Positions 1-13,454 of a DNA stretch of 64,000 nt are shown here, piece by piece. A model generated the notes under the pieces. That model did not search any database. It saw nothing but the letters and a program-made list of their open reading frames with translations, and was not told the origin of the DNA. This DNA comes from Archivesica marissinica (Eukaryota > Mollusca > Bivalvia > Venerida > Vesicomyidae), in NCBI GenBank assembly GCA_014843695.1, contig CM026390.1:2563213-2627212 (forward strand). Direction: 5' to 3'. Numbering within the stretch: position 1 is the stretch's first letter; each line of letters begins with the position of its first letter. The position numbers and the translations under genes are program-made.

Positions 1-1509
1 TTGTCATCCCATATAGTGTCTTCACCAGCCTTATTACAGCCTTGTCACCCCATATCGTGTCTTCACAAGCCTTATTACAGCCTTTTCACCTGATATAGTG
101 TCTTCACCGGCCTTATTACAGCCTTGCCACCCCAAACAGTGCCATTAGCAGCCTTTCTATAGCCTTGTCACCCCATACAGTGTCATCTCCAGCCTTAATA
201 CAGCCTTGTCACACCATATCGTGTCTTCCCCAGTATATATATAGCATTGTCACCCCATATATTGTCTTCATCAGCCTTGTCACCCCATACAGTGTCTTCA
301 CCAGCCGTGTGACCCCATACAGTGTCTTCACCATCCTTATTACAGCCTTGTCACCCCAAATAGTGTTTTCACCAGCCTTATAACAGCCTTACCACCCCAT
401 ACAGTGTCTTCACCAGCCTTATTACAGCCTTACCACCCCATACAGTGTCTTCACCAGCCTTATTACAGCCTTACCACCCCATATAGTGACTTCACCATCC
501 TTATTACAGCCGTGTCACCCCATACAGTGTCTTCACCAGCCTTATCACCCCATATAGTGTCTTCACCAGCCTTATTACAGCCTTTTCACCCCATATAGTG
601 TCTTCACCAGCCTTATTACAGCCTTGTCACCCCAAACAGTGTCTTCACCATCCTTATTACAGCCTTGTCACCCCATACAGTGCCTTCACCAGCCTTATTA
701 CAGCATTGTCACCCCATACAGTGTCTTCACCAGCCTTATTACAGCCTTGTCACCCCATACAGTGTCTTCACCAGCCTTATTACAGCCTTGTCACGCCATA
801 CAGTGTCCTCATCAGCCTTATTACAGCCTTGCCACCCCATACAGTGTCTTCACCAGCCTTGTCACCGCATACAGTGTCTTCACCAGCCTTGTCATCCCAT
901 ATAGTATCTTCACCAGCCTTATTACAGCCTTGTCACCCCATACAGTGTCTTCACCATCCTTATTACAGCCTTGTCATCCCATATAATGTCTTCACCAGCC
1001 TTATTACAGCCTTGTCACCCCATATCGTGTCTTCTCCAGCCTTATTAAAGCCTTTTCACCTGATACAGTGTCTTCTCCGGCCTTATTACAGCCTTGTCAC
1101 CTCATACAGTGTCTTCACCATCCTTATTACAGCCTTGTCACACCATATAGTGTTTTGACCAGCCTTATTACAGCCTTACCACCCCATACAGTGTCGTCAC
1201 CAGCCTTATTACAGCCTTACCACCCCATACAGTGTCTTCACCTGCCTTATTACAGCCTTACCACCCCATACAGTGTCTTCACCAGCCTTATTACAGCCTT
1301 GCCACCCCATACAGTGTCTTCACCAGCCTTATTACAGCCTTCTCACCCCATACAGTGTCTTCACCAGCCTTATTACAGCCTTGTCACCCCATACATTGTC
1401 TTCACCAGCCTTATTACAGCCTTGTCACCTCATATAGTGTCTTCACCAGCCTTATCACCCCATACAGTGTCTTCATCAGCCTTAGTAAAGCCTTGCCACC
1501 CCATACAGT

Positions 1510-1790
1510 GCCATTACCAGCCTTAATACAGCATTGTCACACCATACTCTGTCTTCCCCAGTATATATATAGCATTGTCACCCCATACAGTGTCTTCATC
1601 AGCCTTATTACAGCCTTGTCACCCATACAGTGTCTTCACCAGCCTTATTATAGCCTTGCCACCCCAAACAGTGCCAATAGCAGCCTTTCAACAGCCTTGT
1701 CACCCCAAACAATGTCATCCCCAGCCTTAATACAGCCTTGTCACACCATACCGTGTCTTCCCCAGTATATATATAGCATTGTCAACCCAT
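1510..1790. repeat. Recurrent TATATATATA marker cassette (example copy)
   Basis: Within array 1 a fixed series of special units recurs about 35 times. It has a unit with GCCATTACCAGCC, then one with GTCATCCCCAGCC and CCTTAATACAG, then one with CACACCATACCGTG, joined to CCCCAGTATATATATAGC and ATTGTCACCCC. Copies of the TATATATATA part lie near 232, 1560, 1764, 2182, 4720, 4923, 8820, 12285, 14940, 18456, 19630, 20865, 22443, 24045, 25915 and 27710, among others. They often come in pairs about 205 or 246 bp apart, which is five or six 41-bp units. Confidence 0.85.
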
Positions 1791-3659
1791 ATTGTGTCTT
1801 CATCAGCCTTGTCACCCCATACAGTGACTTCACCAGCCTTGTGACCCCATACAGTGTCTTCACCAGCCTTATTACAGCCTTGTGATCCCATATAGTGTCT
1901 TCACCAGCCTTATTACAGCCTTGTCACCTCATACAGTGTCTTCACCAGCCTTATTACAGCCTTGTCACCCCATACAGTGTCTTCACCAGCCTTATTACAG
2001 CCTTGTCACCTCATACAGTGCCTTCACCATCATTATTACAGCCTTATCACCTCATATAGTGTCTTCACCAGCATTATAACCCCATACAGTGTCTTCACCA
2101 GCCTTAGTACAGCCTTGCCACCCCATACAGTGCCATTACCAGCCTTAATACAGCCTTGTCGCACCATACCGTGTCTTCCCCAGTATATATATAGCATTGT
2201 CACCCCATACAGTGTCTTCATCAGCCTTATTACAGCCTTGCCACCCCAAACAGTGCCATTAGCAGCCTTTCTATAGCCTTGTCACCCCAAACAGTGTCAT
2301 CTCCAGCCTTAATACAGCCTTGTCACACCATATCGTGTCTTCCCCAGTATATATATAGCATTGTCACCCCATATATTGTCTTCATCAGCCTTGTCACCCC
2401 ATACAGTGTCTTCACCAGCCGTGTGACCCCATACAGTGTCTTCACCATCCTTATTACAGTCTTGTCATCCCATATAGTGTCTTCACCATCCTTATTACAG
2501 CCTTGTCACCCCATATCGTGTCTTCACCAGCCTTATTACAGCCTTGTCACCCCATACAGTGTCTTCACCATCCTTATTACAGCATTGTCACCTCATACAG
2601 TGTCTTCACCATCCTTATTACAGCCTTGTCACCCAATATAGTGTCTTCACCAGCCTTATTACAGCCTTACCACCCCATACAGTGTCTTCACCAGCCTTAT
2701 TACAGCCATACAACCCCATACAGTGCCTTCACCTGCCTTATTACAGCCTTACCACCCCATACAGTGTCTTCATCAGCCTTATTACAGCCTTACCACCCCG
2801 TACAGTGTCTTCACCAGCCTTATTACAGCCTTCTCACCCCATACAGTGTCTTCACCAGCCTTAGTACAGCCTTGCCACCCCATACAGTGCCATTACCAGC
2901 CTTAATACAGCCTTGACACACCATACCGTGTCTTCCCCAGTATATATAGCATTGTCACCCCATACAGTGTCTTCATCAGCCTTATTACAGCCTTGTCACC
3001 CATACAGTGTCTTCACCAGCCTTATTACAGCCTTGCCACCCCAAACAGTGCCATTAGCAGCCTTTCTACAGCCTTGTCAACCAATACAGTGTCATCCCCA
3101 GCCTTAGTACAGCCTTGTCACACTATACCGTGTCTTCGCCAGTATATATATAGCATTGTCACCCCATATGGTGTCTTCACCAGCCTTGTCACCCCATACA
3201 GTGTCTTCACCAGCCTTGTCACCCCATACAGTGTCTTCACCAGCCTTATTACAGACGTGTCATCCCATATAGTGTTTTCACCAGCCTTATTACAGCCTTG
3301 TCATCCCATATATTGTCTTCACCAGCCTTATTACAGCCTTGTCACCCCATATCGTGTCTTCACCAGCCTTATTACAGCATAATCACCCCATATATTGTCT
3401 TCACCAGCCTTATTACAGCCTTGTCACCTCATAGAGTGTCTTCACCAGCCTGAGTACAGCCTTGTCACCTCATACAGTGTCTTCACAAGCCTTATTACAG
3501 CCTTGTCACCACGTACAGTGTCTTCACCAGCCTTGCCACCCCATACAGTGTCTTCACCATCCTTATTACAGCCTTGTCACCCATACAATGTCTTCACCAG
3601 CCTTATTACAGCCTTGTCACCCCATACAGTGTCTTCACCAGCCTTATTACAGCCTTGTC

Positions 3660-6600
3660 ACCTCATACAGTGCTTCACCAGCCTTATTACAGCCTTGTCA
3701 CTCCATACAGTGTCTTCACCAGCCTTATTACAGCCTTGTCACCCCATACAGTGTCTTCACCAGCCTTATTACAGCCTTGCCACCCCATACAGTGTCTTCA
3801 CCAGCCTTGTCACCCCATACAGTGTCTTCACCAGCCTTATTACAGCCTTGTCACCACGTACAGTGACTTCACCAGCCTTGCCACCCCATACAGTGTCTTC
3901 ACCATCCTTATTACAGCCGTGTCACCCCATACAGTGTCTTCACCAGCCTTATTACAGCCTTGTCACCCCATACAGTGTCTTCACTAGCCTTATTACAGCC
4001 TTGTCACCCCATACAGTGTCTTCACCAGCCTTATTACAGCCTTGTCACTCCATACAGTGTCTTCACCAGCCTTATTACAGCCTTGTCACCCCATACAGTG
4101 TCTTCACCAGCCTTAATACAGCCTTGCCACCCCATACAGTGTCTTCACCAGCCTTGTCACCCCATACAGTGTCTTCACCAGCCTTGTCATCCCATATAGT
4201 GTCTTCACCAGCCTTATTACAGCCTTGTCACCCATACAGTGTGTTATCCAGCCTTGTCATCCCATATAGTGTCTTCACCAGCCTTATTACAGCCTTGTCA
4301 CCCCAAGCAGTGTCTTCACCATCCTTATGACAGCCTTGTCATCCCATACAGTGACTTCACCATCCTTATTACAGCCTTGTCACTCCATACAGTGTCTTCA
4401 CCATCCTTATTACAGCCTTGTCATCCCATACAGTGTCTTCACCTGCCTTATTACAGCCTTACCACCCATACAGTGTCTTCACCAGCCTTATTACAGCCTT
4501 CTCACCACATACAGTGTCTTCACCAGCCTTATTACAGCCTTGTCGCCCAATACAGTGTCTTCACCAGCCTTATTACAGCCTTGTCACCTCATATAGTGTA
4601 TTCACCAGCCTTATCACCCCATACAGTGTCTTCACCAACGTTAGTACAGCCTTGCCACCCCATACAGTGCCATTACCAGCTTTAATACAGCCTTGTCACA
4701 CCATACCGTGTCCTCCCCAATATATATATAGCATTGTCACCCCATACAGTGTCTTCATCAGCCTTATTACAGCCTTGTCACCCATACAGTGTCTTCACCA
4801 ACCTTATTACAGCCTTGCCACCCCAAACAGTGCCATTACAAGCCTTTCTACAGCCTTGTCACCCCATACAGTGTCATCCCCAGCCTTAATACAGCCTTGT
4901 CACACCATACCGTGTCTTCCCCAGTATATATATAGCATTGTCACCCCATATAGTGTCTTCACCAGCCTGGTCACCCCATACAGTGTCTTCACCAGCCTTG
5001 TCACCCAATACAGTGTCTTCACCAGCCTTATTACAGCCTTGTCACCCCATACAGTGTCTTCACCAGCCTTATTAAAGCCTTGTCACCCCATATAATGTCT
5101 TCACCAGCCTTATTACAGCCTTGCCACCCCATACAGTGTCTTCACCAGCCTTATTAAAGCCTTGCCACCACGTACAGTGTCTTCACCATCATTATTTCAG
5201 CCGTATCACCCCATACAGTATCTTCACCAGCCTTATCACCCCATATAGTGTCTTCACCAGCCTTATTACAGCCTTGTCACCCCATACAGTGTCTTCACCA
5301 ACCTTAGTACAGCCTTATCACACCATATAGTGTCTTCACCAGCCTTATTACAGCCTTGTCACCTCATACAGTGTCTACACCAGCCTTATTACAGCCTTGC
5401 CACCCCATACAGTGTCTTCACCAGCCTTATTACAGCCTTCTCACCCCATACAGTGTCTTCACCAGCCTTATCACCCCATATAGTGACTTCACCATCCTTA
5501 TTACAGACGTGTCACCCCATACAGTGTCTTCACCAGCTTTATCACCCCAAATAGTGTCTTCACCAACATTATTACAGTCTTGTTACCTCATACAGTGTCT
5601 ACACCAGCCTTATTACAGCCTTGCCACCCCATACAGTGTCTTCACCAGCCTTATTACAGCCTTCTCACCCCATACAGTGTCTTCACCAGCCTTATCACCC
5701 CATATAGTGACTCCACCATCCATATTACAGCCGTGTCACCCCATACAGTGTCTTCACCAGCCTTATCACCCCATAGAGTGTCTTCACCAGCCTTATTACA
5801 GCCTTGTTACCTCATACAGTGTCTTCACCAGCCTTATTACAGCCTTGTCACCCCGTACAGTGTCTTCACCAGCCTTGCCACCCCAAACATTGTCTTCCCC
5901 AGCCTTATTACAGCCTTGTCATCCCATATAGTGTCTTCACCAGCCTTATTACAGCCTTGTCACCCCATATCGTGTCTTCACCAGCCTTATTACAGCATTA
6001 TCACCCCATATAGTATCTTCACGAGCCTTATTACAGCCTTGTCACCCCATACAGTGTCATCCCCAGCCTTAATACAGCCTTGTCACACCATACCGTGTCT
6101 TCCCCAGTATATATATAGCATTGTCACCCCATATAGTGTCTTCACCAGCCTGGTCACCCCATACAGTGTCTTCACCAGCCTTGTCACCCAATACAGTGTC
6201 TTCACCAGCCTTATTACAGCCTTGTCACCCCATACAGTGTCTTCACCAGCCTTATTAAAGCCTTGTCACCCCATATAATGTCTTCACCAGCCTTATTACA
6301 GCCTTGCCACCCCATACAGTGTCTTCACCAGCCTTATTAAAGCCTTGCCACCCCGTACAGTGTCTTCACCATCATTATTTCAGCCGTATCACCCCATACA
6401 GTATCTTCACCAGCCTTATCACCCCATATAGTGTCTTCACCAGCCTTATTACAGCCTTGTCACCCCATACAGTGTCTTCACCAACCTTAGTACAGCCTTG
6501 TCACACCATATAGTGTCTTCACCAGCCTTATTACAGCCTTGTCACCTCATACAGTGTCTACACCAGCCTTATTACAGCCTTGCCACCCCATACAGTGTCT

Positions 6601-7550
6601 TCACCAGCCTTATTACAGCCTTCTCACCCCATACAGTGTCTTCACCAGCCTTATCACCCCAAATAGTGTCTTCACCAGCCTTATTACAGCCTTGTTACCT
6701 CATACAGTGTCTTCACCAGCCTTATTACAGCCTTGTCACCCCGTACAGTGTCTTCACCAGCCTTGCCACCCCAAACATTGTCTTCACCAGCCTTATTACA
6801 GCCTTGTCATCCCATATAGTGTCTTCACCAGCCTTATTTCAGCCTTGTCACCCCATATCGTGTCTTCACCAGCCTTATTACAGCATTATCACCCCATATA
6901 GTATCTTCACGAGCCTTATTACAGCCTTGTCACCTCATACAGTGTCTTCACCAGCCTTATTACAGCCTTTTCACCTCATACAGTTTCTTCACCAGCATTA
7001 TTACAGCCTTGTCACCCCGTACAGTGTCTTCACCAGCCTTGCCACCTCAAACAGTGTCTTCACCATCCTTATCAAAGCCTTGTCACCCCATACAGTGTCT
7101 TCACCAGCCTTATTAGAGCCTTGTTACCCCATACAGTGTCTTCACCAACCTTATTACAGCCTTGCCACCCCATACAGTGTCTTCACCAGCCTTGTCACCC
7201 CATACAGTGTCTTCACCAGCCTTTTCATCCCATATAGTATCTTCACCAGCCTTATTACAGCCTTGTCACCCGATACAGTGTCTTCACCATCCTTATTACA
7301 GCCTTGTCATCCCATATAGTGTCTTCACCAGCCTTATTACAGCCTTGTCACCCCATATCGTGTCTTCTCCAGCCTTATTACAGCCTTTTCACCTGATACA
7401 GTGTCTTCACCGGCCTTATTACAGCCTTGTCACCCCATACAGTGTCTTCACCATCCTTATTACAGCCTTGTCACCACATATAGTGTTTTGACCAGCCTTA
7501 TTACAGCCTTACCACCCCATACAGTGCCTTCACCAGCCTTATTACAGCCT
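3660..7550. repeat. Higher-order block, first copy (array 1)
   Basis: This block of about 3.9 kb of variant 41/30-bp units recurs in the same order at about 7555-11930. Rare variants mark the match. A GTGTTATCC unit near 4241 recurs near 8136. A CCACCACGTAC unit near 5165 recurs near 9060. Both are offset by 3895 bp. Markers from about 5.8 to 7.5 kb recur at an offset of 4461 bp, for example the CTTTTCATCC unit near 7222 and 11683. The change of offset is explained by an extra insertion of about 571 bp in the second copy. Confidence 0.88.
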
Positions 7551-7554
7551 TGTC

Positions 7555-10500
7555 ACCTCATACAGTGCTTCACCAGCCTTATTACAGCCTTGTCACTCCA
7601 TACAGTGTCTTCACCAGCCTTATTACAGCCTTGTCACCCCATACAGTGTCTTCACCAGCCTTATTACAGCCTTGCCACCCCATACAGTGTCTTCACCAGC
7701 CTTGTCACCCCATACAGTGTCTTCACCAGCCTTATTACAGCCTTGTCACCACGTACAGTGACTTCACCAGCCTTGCCACCCCATACAGTGTCTTCACCAT
7801 CCTTATTACAGCCGTGTCACCCCATATAGTGTCTTCACCAGCCTTATTACAGCCTTGTCACCCCATACAGTGTCTTCACCAGCCTTATTACAGCCTTGTC
7901 ACCCCATACAGTGTCTTCACCAGCCTTATTACAGCCTTGTCACTCCATACAGTGTCTTCACCAGCCTTATTACAGCCTTGTCACCCCATACAGTGTCTTC
8001 ACCAGCCTTAATACAGCCTTGCCACCCCATACAGTGTCTTCACCAGCCTTGTCACCCCATACAGTGTCTTCACCAGCCTTGTCATCCCATATAGTGTCTT
8101 CACCAGCCTTATTACAGCCTTGTCACCCATACAGTGTGTTATCCAGCCTTGTCATCCCATATAGTGTCTTCACCAGCCTTATTACAGCCTTGTCACCCCA
8201 AGCAGTGTCTTCACCATCCTTATGACAGCCTTGTCATCCCATACAGTGACTTCACCATCCTTATTACAGCCTTGTCACTCCATACAGTGTCTTCACCATC
8301 CTTATTACAGCCTTGTCATCCCATACAGTGTCTTCACCTGCCTTATTACAGCCTTACCACCCATACAGTGTCTTCACCAGCCTTATTACAGCCTTCTCAC
8401 CACATACAGTGTCTTCACCAGCCTTATTACAGCCTTGTCGCCCAATACAGTGTCTTCACCAGCCTTATTACAGCCTTGTCACCTCATATAGTGTATTCAC
8501 CAGCCTTATCACCCCATACAGTGTCTTCACCAACGTTAGTACAGCCTTGCCACCCCATACAGTGCCATTACCAGCTTTAATACAGCCTTGTCACACCATA
8601 CCGTGTCCTCCCCAATATATATATAGCATTGTCACCCCATACAGTGTCTTCATCAGCCTTATTACAGCCTTGTCACCCATACAGTGTCTTCACCAACCTT
8701 ATTACAGCCTTGCCACCCCAAACAGTGCCATTACAAGCCTTTCTACAGCCTTGTCACCCCATACAGTGTCATCCCCAGCCTTAATACAGCCTTGTCACAC
8801 CATACCGTGTCTTCCCCAGTATATATATAGCATTGTCACCCCATATAGTGTCTTCACCAGCCTGGTCACCCCATACAGTGTCTTCACCAGCCTTGTCACC
8901 CAATACAGTGTCTTCACCAGCCTTATTACAGCTTTGTCACCCCATACAGTGTCTTCACCAGCCTTATTAAAGCCTTGTCACCCCATATAATGTCTTCACC
9001 AGCCTTATTACAGCCTTGCCACCCCATACAGTGTCTTCACCAGCCTTATTAAAGCCTTGCCACCACGTACAGTGTCTTCACCATCATTATTTCAGCCGTA
9101 TCACCCCATACAGTATCTTCACCAGCCTTATCACCCCATATAGTGTCTTCACCAGCCTTATTACAGCCTTGTCACCCCATACAGTGTCTTCACCAACCTT
9201 AGTACAGCCTTATCACACCATATAGTGTCTTCACCAGCCTTATTACAGCCTTGTCACCTCATACTGTGTCTACACCAGCCTTATTATAGCCTTGCCACCC
9301 CATACAGTGTCTTCACCAGCCTTATTACAGCCTTCCCACCCCATACAGTGTCTTCACCAGCCTTATCACCCCATATAGTGACTTCACCATCCTTATTACA
9401 GACGTGTCACCCCATACAGTGTCTTCACCAGCCTGGTCACCCCATACAGTGTCTTCACCAGCCTTGTCACCCAATACAGTGTCTTCACCAGCCTTATTAC
9501 AGCCTTGTCACCCCATACAGTGTCTTCACCAGCCTTATTAAAGCCTTGTCACCCCATATAATGTCTTCACCAGCCTTATTACAGCCTTTCCACCCCATAC
9601 AGTGTCTTCACCAGCCTTATTAAAGCCTTGCCACCACGTACAGTGTCTTCACCATCATTATTTCAGCCGTATCACCCCATACAGTATCTTCACCAGCCTT
9701 ATCACCCCATATAGTGTCTTCACCAGCCTTATTACAGCCTTGTCACCCCATACAGTGTCTTCACCAACCTTAGTACAGCCTTATCACACCATATAGTGTC
9801 TTCACCAGCCTTATTACAGCCTTGTCACCTCATACAGTGTCTACACCAGCCTTATTACAGCCTTGCCACCCCATACAGTGTCTTCACCACTTATTACAGC
9901 CTTCTCACCCCATACAGTGTCTTCACCAGCTTATCACCCCAATAGTGACTTCACCATCCTTATTACAGACGTGTCACCCCATACAGTGTCTTCACCAGCT
10001 TTATCACCCCAAATAGTGTCTTCACCAACATTATTACAGTCTTGTTACCTCATACAGTGTCTACACCAGCCTTATTACAGCCTTGCCACCCCATACAGTG
10101 TCTTCACCAGCCTTATTACAGCCTTCTCACCCCATACAGTGTCTTCACCAGCCTTATCACCCCATATAGTGACTCCACCATCCATATTACAGCCGTGTCA
10201 CCCCATACAGTGTCTTCACCAGCCTTATCACCCCATAGAGTGTCTTCACCAGCCTTATTACAGCCTTGTTACCTCATACAGTGTCTTCACCAGCCTTATT
10301 ACAGCCTTGTCACCCCGTACAGTGTCTTCACCAGCCTTGCCACCCCAAACATTGTCTTCCCCAGCCTTATTACAGCCTTGTCATCCCATATAGTGTCTTC
10401 ACCAGCCTTATTACAGCCTTGTCACCCCATATCGTGTCTTCACCAGCCTTATTACAGCATTATCACCCCATATAGTACTTCACGAGCCTTATTACAGCCT

Positions 10501-11930
10501 TGTCACCCCATACAGTGTCATCCCCAGCCTTAATACAGCCTTGTCACACCATACCGTGTCTTCCCCAGTATATATATAGCATTGTCACCCCATATAGTGT
10601 CTTCACCAGCCTGGTCACCCCATACAGTGTCTTCACCAGCCTTGTCACCCAATACAGTGTCTTCACCAGCCTTATTACAGCCTTGTCACCCCATACAGTG
10701 TCTTCACCAGCCTTATTAAAGCCTTGTCACCCCATATAATGTCTTCACCAGCCTTATTACAGCCTTGCCACCCCATACAGTGTCTTCACCAGCCTTATTA
10801 AAGCCTTGCCACCCCGTACAGTGTCTTCACCATCATTATTTCAGCCGTATCACCCCATACAGTATCTTCACCAGCCTTATCACCCCATATAGTGTCTTCA
10901 CCAGCCTTATTACAGCCTTGTCACCCCATACAGTGTCTTCACCAACCTTAGTACAGCCTTGTCACACCATATAGTGTCTTCACCAGCCTTATTACAGCCT
11001 TGTCACCTCATACAGTGTCTACACCAGCCTTATTACAGCCTTGCCACCCCATACAGTGTCTTCACCAGCCTTATTACAGCCTTCTCACCCCATACAGTGT
11101 CTTCACCAGCCTTATCACCCCAAATAGTGTCTTCACCAGCCTTATTACAGCCTTGTTACCTCATACAGTGTCTTCACCAGCCTTATTACAGCCTTGTCAC
11201 CCCGTACAGTGTCTTCACCAGCCTTGCCACCCCAAACATTGTCTTCACCAGCCTTATTACAGCCTTGTCATCCCATATAGTGTCTTCACCAGCCTTATTT
11301 CAGCCTTGTCACCCCATATCGTGTCTTCACCAGCCTTATTACAGCATTATCACCCCATATAGTATCTTCACGAGCCTTATTACAGCCTTGTCACCTCATA
11401 CAGTGTCTTCACCAGCCTTATTACAGCCTTTTCACCTCATACAGTTTCTTCACCAGCATTATTACAGCCTTGTCACCCCGTACAGTGTCTTCACCAGCCT
11501 TGCCACCTCAAACAGTGTCTTCACCATCCTTATCAAAGCCTTGTCACCCCATACAGTGTCTTCACCAGCCTTATTAGAGCCTTGTTACCCCATACAGTGT
11601 CTTCACCAACCTTATTACAGCCTTGCCACCCCATACATTGTCTTCACCAGCCTTGTCACCCCATACAGTGTCTTCACCAGCCTTTTCATCCCATATAGTA
11701 TCTTCACCAGCCTTATTACAGCCTTGTCACCCGATACAGTGTCTTCACCATCCTTATTACAGCCTTGTCATCCCATATAGTGTCTTCACCAGCCTTATTA
11801 CAGCCTTGTCACCCCATATCGTGTCTTCTCCAGCCTTATTACAGCCTTTTCACCTGATACAGTGTCTTCACCGGCCTTATTACAGCCTTGTCACCCCATA
11901 CAGTGTCTTCACCATCCTTATTACACAGCC
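7555..11930. repeat. Higher-order block, second copy, with internal 571-bp duplication
   Basis: This is the second copy of the 3.66-7.55 kb block. The distinctive unit beginning CCTGGTCACC occurs at 8861 and again at 9432, 571 bp later, so a segment of about 0.57 kb was duplicated once more inside this copy. Single-base losses near 9885-9950 and 10477 (for example CACCACTTATTAC) are absent from the first copy and may be sequencing errors. Confidence 0.85.
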
Positions 11931-13454
11931 TTGTCACCTCATACAGTGTCTTCACCATCCTTATTACAGCCTTGTCACCACATATAGTGTTTTGACCAGC
12001 CTTATTACAGCCTTACCACCCCATACAGTGTCTTCACCAGCCTTATTACAGCCTTACCACCCCATACAGTGTCTTCACCTGCCTTATTACAACTTACCAC
12101 CCCATACATTGTCTTCACCAGCCTTATTACAGCCTTACCACCCCATACAGTGTCTTCACCAGCCTTATTACAGCCTTATCACCCCATACAGTGTCTTCAC
12201 CAGCCTTAGTACAGCCTTGCCACCCCATACAGTGCCATTACCAGCCTTAATACAGCATTGTCACACCATACCGTGTCTTCCCCAGTATATATATAGCATT
12301 GTCACCCCATACAGTGTCTTCATCAGCCTTATTACAGCCTTGTCACCCATACAGTGTCTTCACCAGCCATATTACAGCCTTGCCACCCCAAACAGTGGCT
12401 TCACCAGCCTTATTACAGCCAAATAGTGTCTTCATCAGCCTTGTCAACACATACAGTGTCTTCACCAGCCTTGTGACCCCATACAGTGTCTTCACCAGCC
12501 TTATTACAGCCTTGTCATCCCATATAGTGTCTTCACCATCATTATTACAGCCTTGTCATCCCATATAGTGACTTCACCAGCATTATTACAGCATTGTCAC
12601 CCCATATCATGTCTTCACCAGCCTTATTACAGCCTTGTCACCCCATACAGTGTCTTCACCATCCTTATTACAGCCTTGTCACCTCATACAGTGTCTTCAC
12701 CATCCTTATTACAGCCTTGTCACCCAATATAGTGTCTTCACCAGCCTTATTACAGCCTTGTCACCCCATACAGTGTCTTCACCAGCCTTATTACAGCCTT
12801 GTCACCCCATATAGTGTCTTCACCAGCCTTATTACAGCCTTGTCACCCAATATAGTGTCTTCACCAGCCTTATTACAGCCTTGTCACCCCATATAGTGTC
12901 TTCACCAGCCTTATTACAGCCTTGTCACCCAATATAGTGTCTTCACCAGCCTTATTACAGCCTTGTCACCCAATACAGTGTCTTCACCAGCCTTATTACA
13001 GCCTTGTCACCCCATACAGTGTCTTCACCAGCCTTATTACAGCCTTACCACCCCATACAGTGTCTTCACCAGCCTTATTACAGCCTTACCACCCCATACA
13101 GTGTCTTCACCAGCCTTATTACAGCCTTACCACCCCATACATTGTCTTCACCAGCCTTATTACAGCCTTCTCACCCCATACAGTGTCTTCACCAGCCTTA
13201 TTACAGCCTTGTCACCCCATACAGTGTCTTCACCAGCCTTATTACAGAATTGTCACCTCATATAGTGTCTTCACCAGCCTTATCACCCCATACAGTGTCT
13301 TCACCAGCCTTAATACAGCCTTGACACACCATACCGTGTCTTCCCCAGTATATATATAGCATTGTCACCCCATACAGTGTCTTCCCCAGTATATATATAG
13401 CATTGGCACCCCATACAGTGTCTTCATCAGCCTTATTACAGCCTTGTCACCCAT

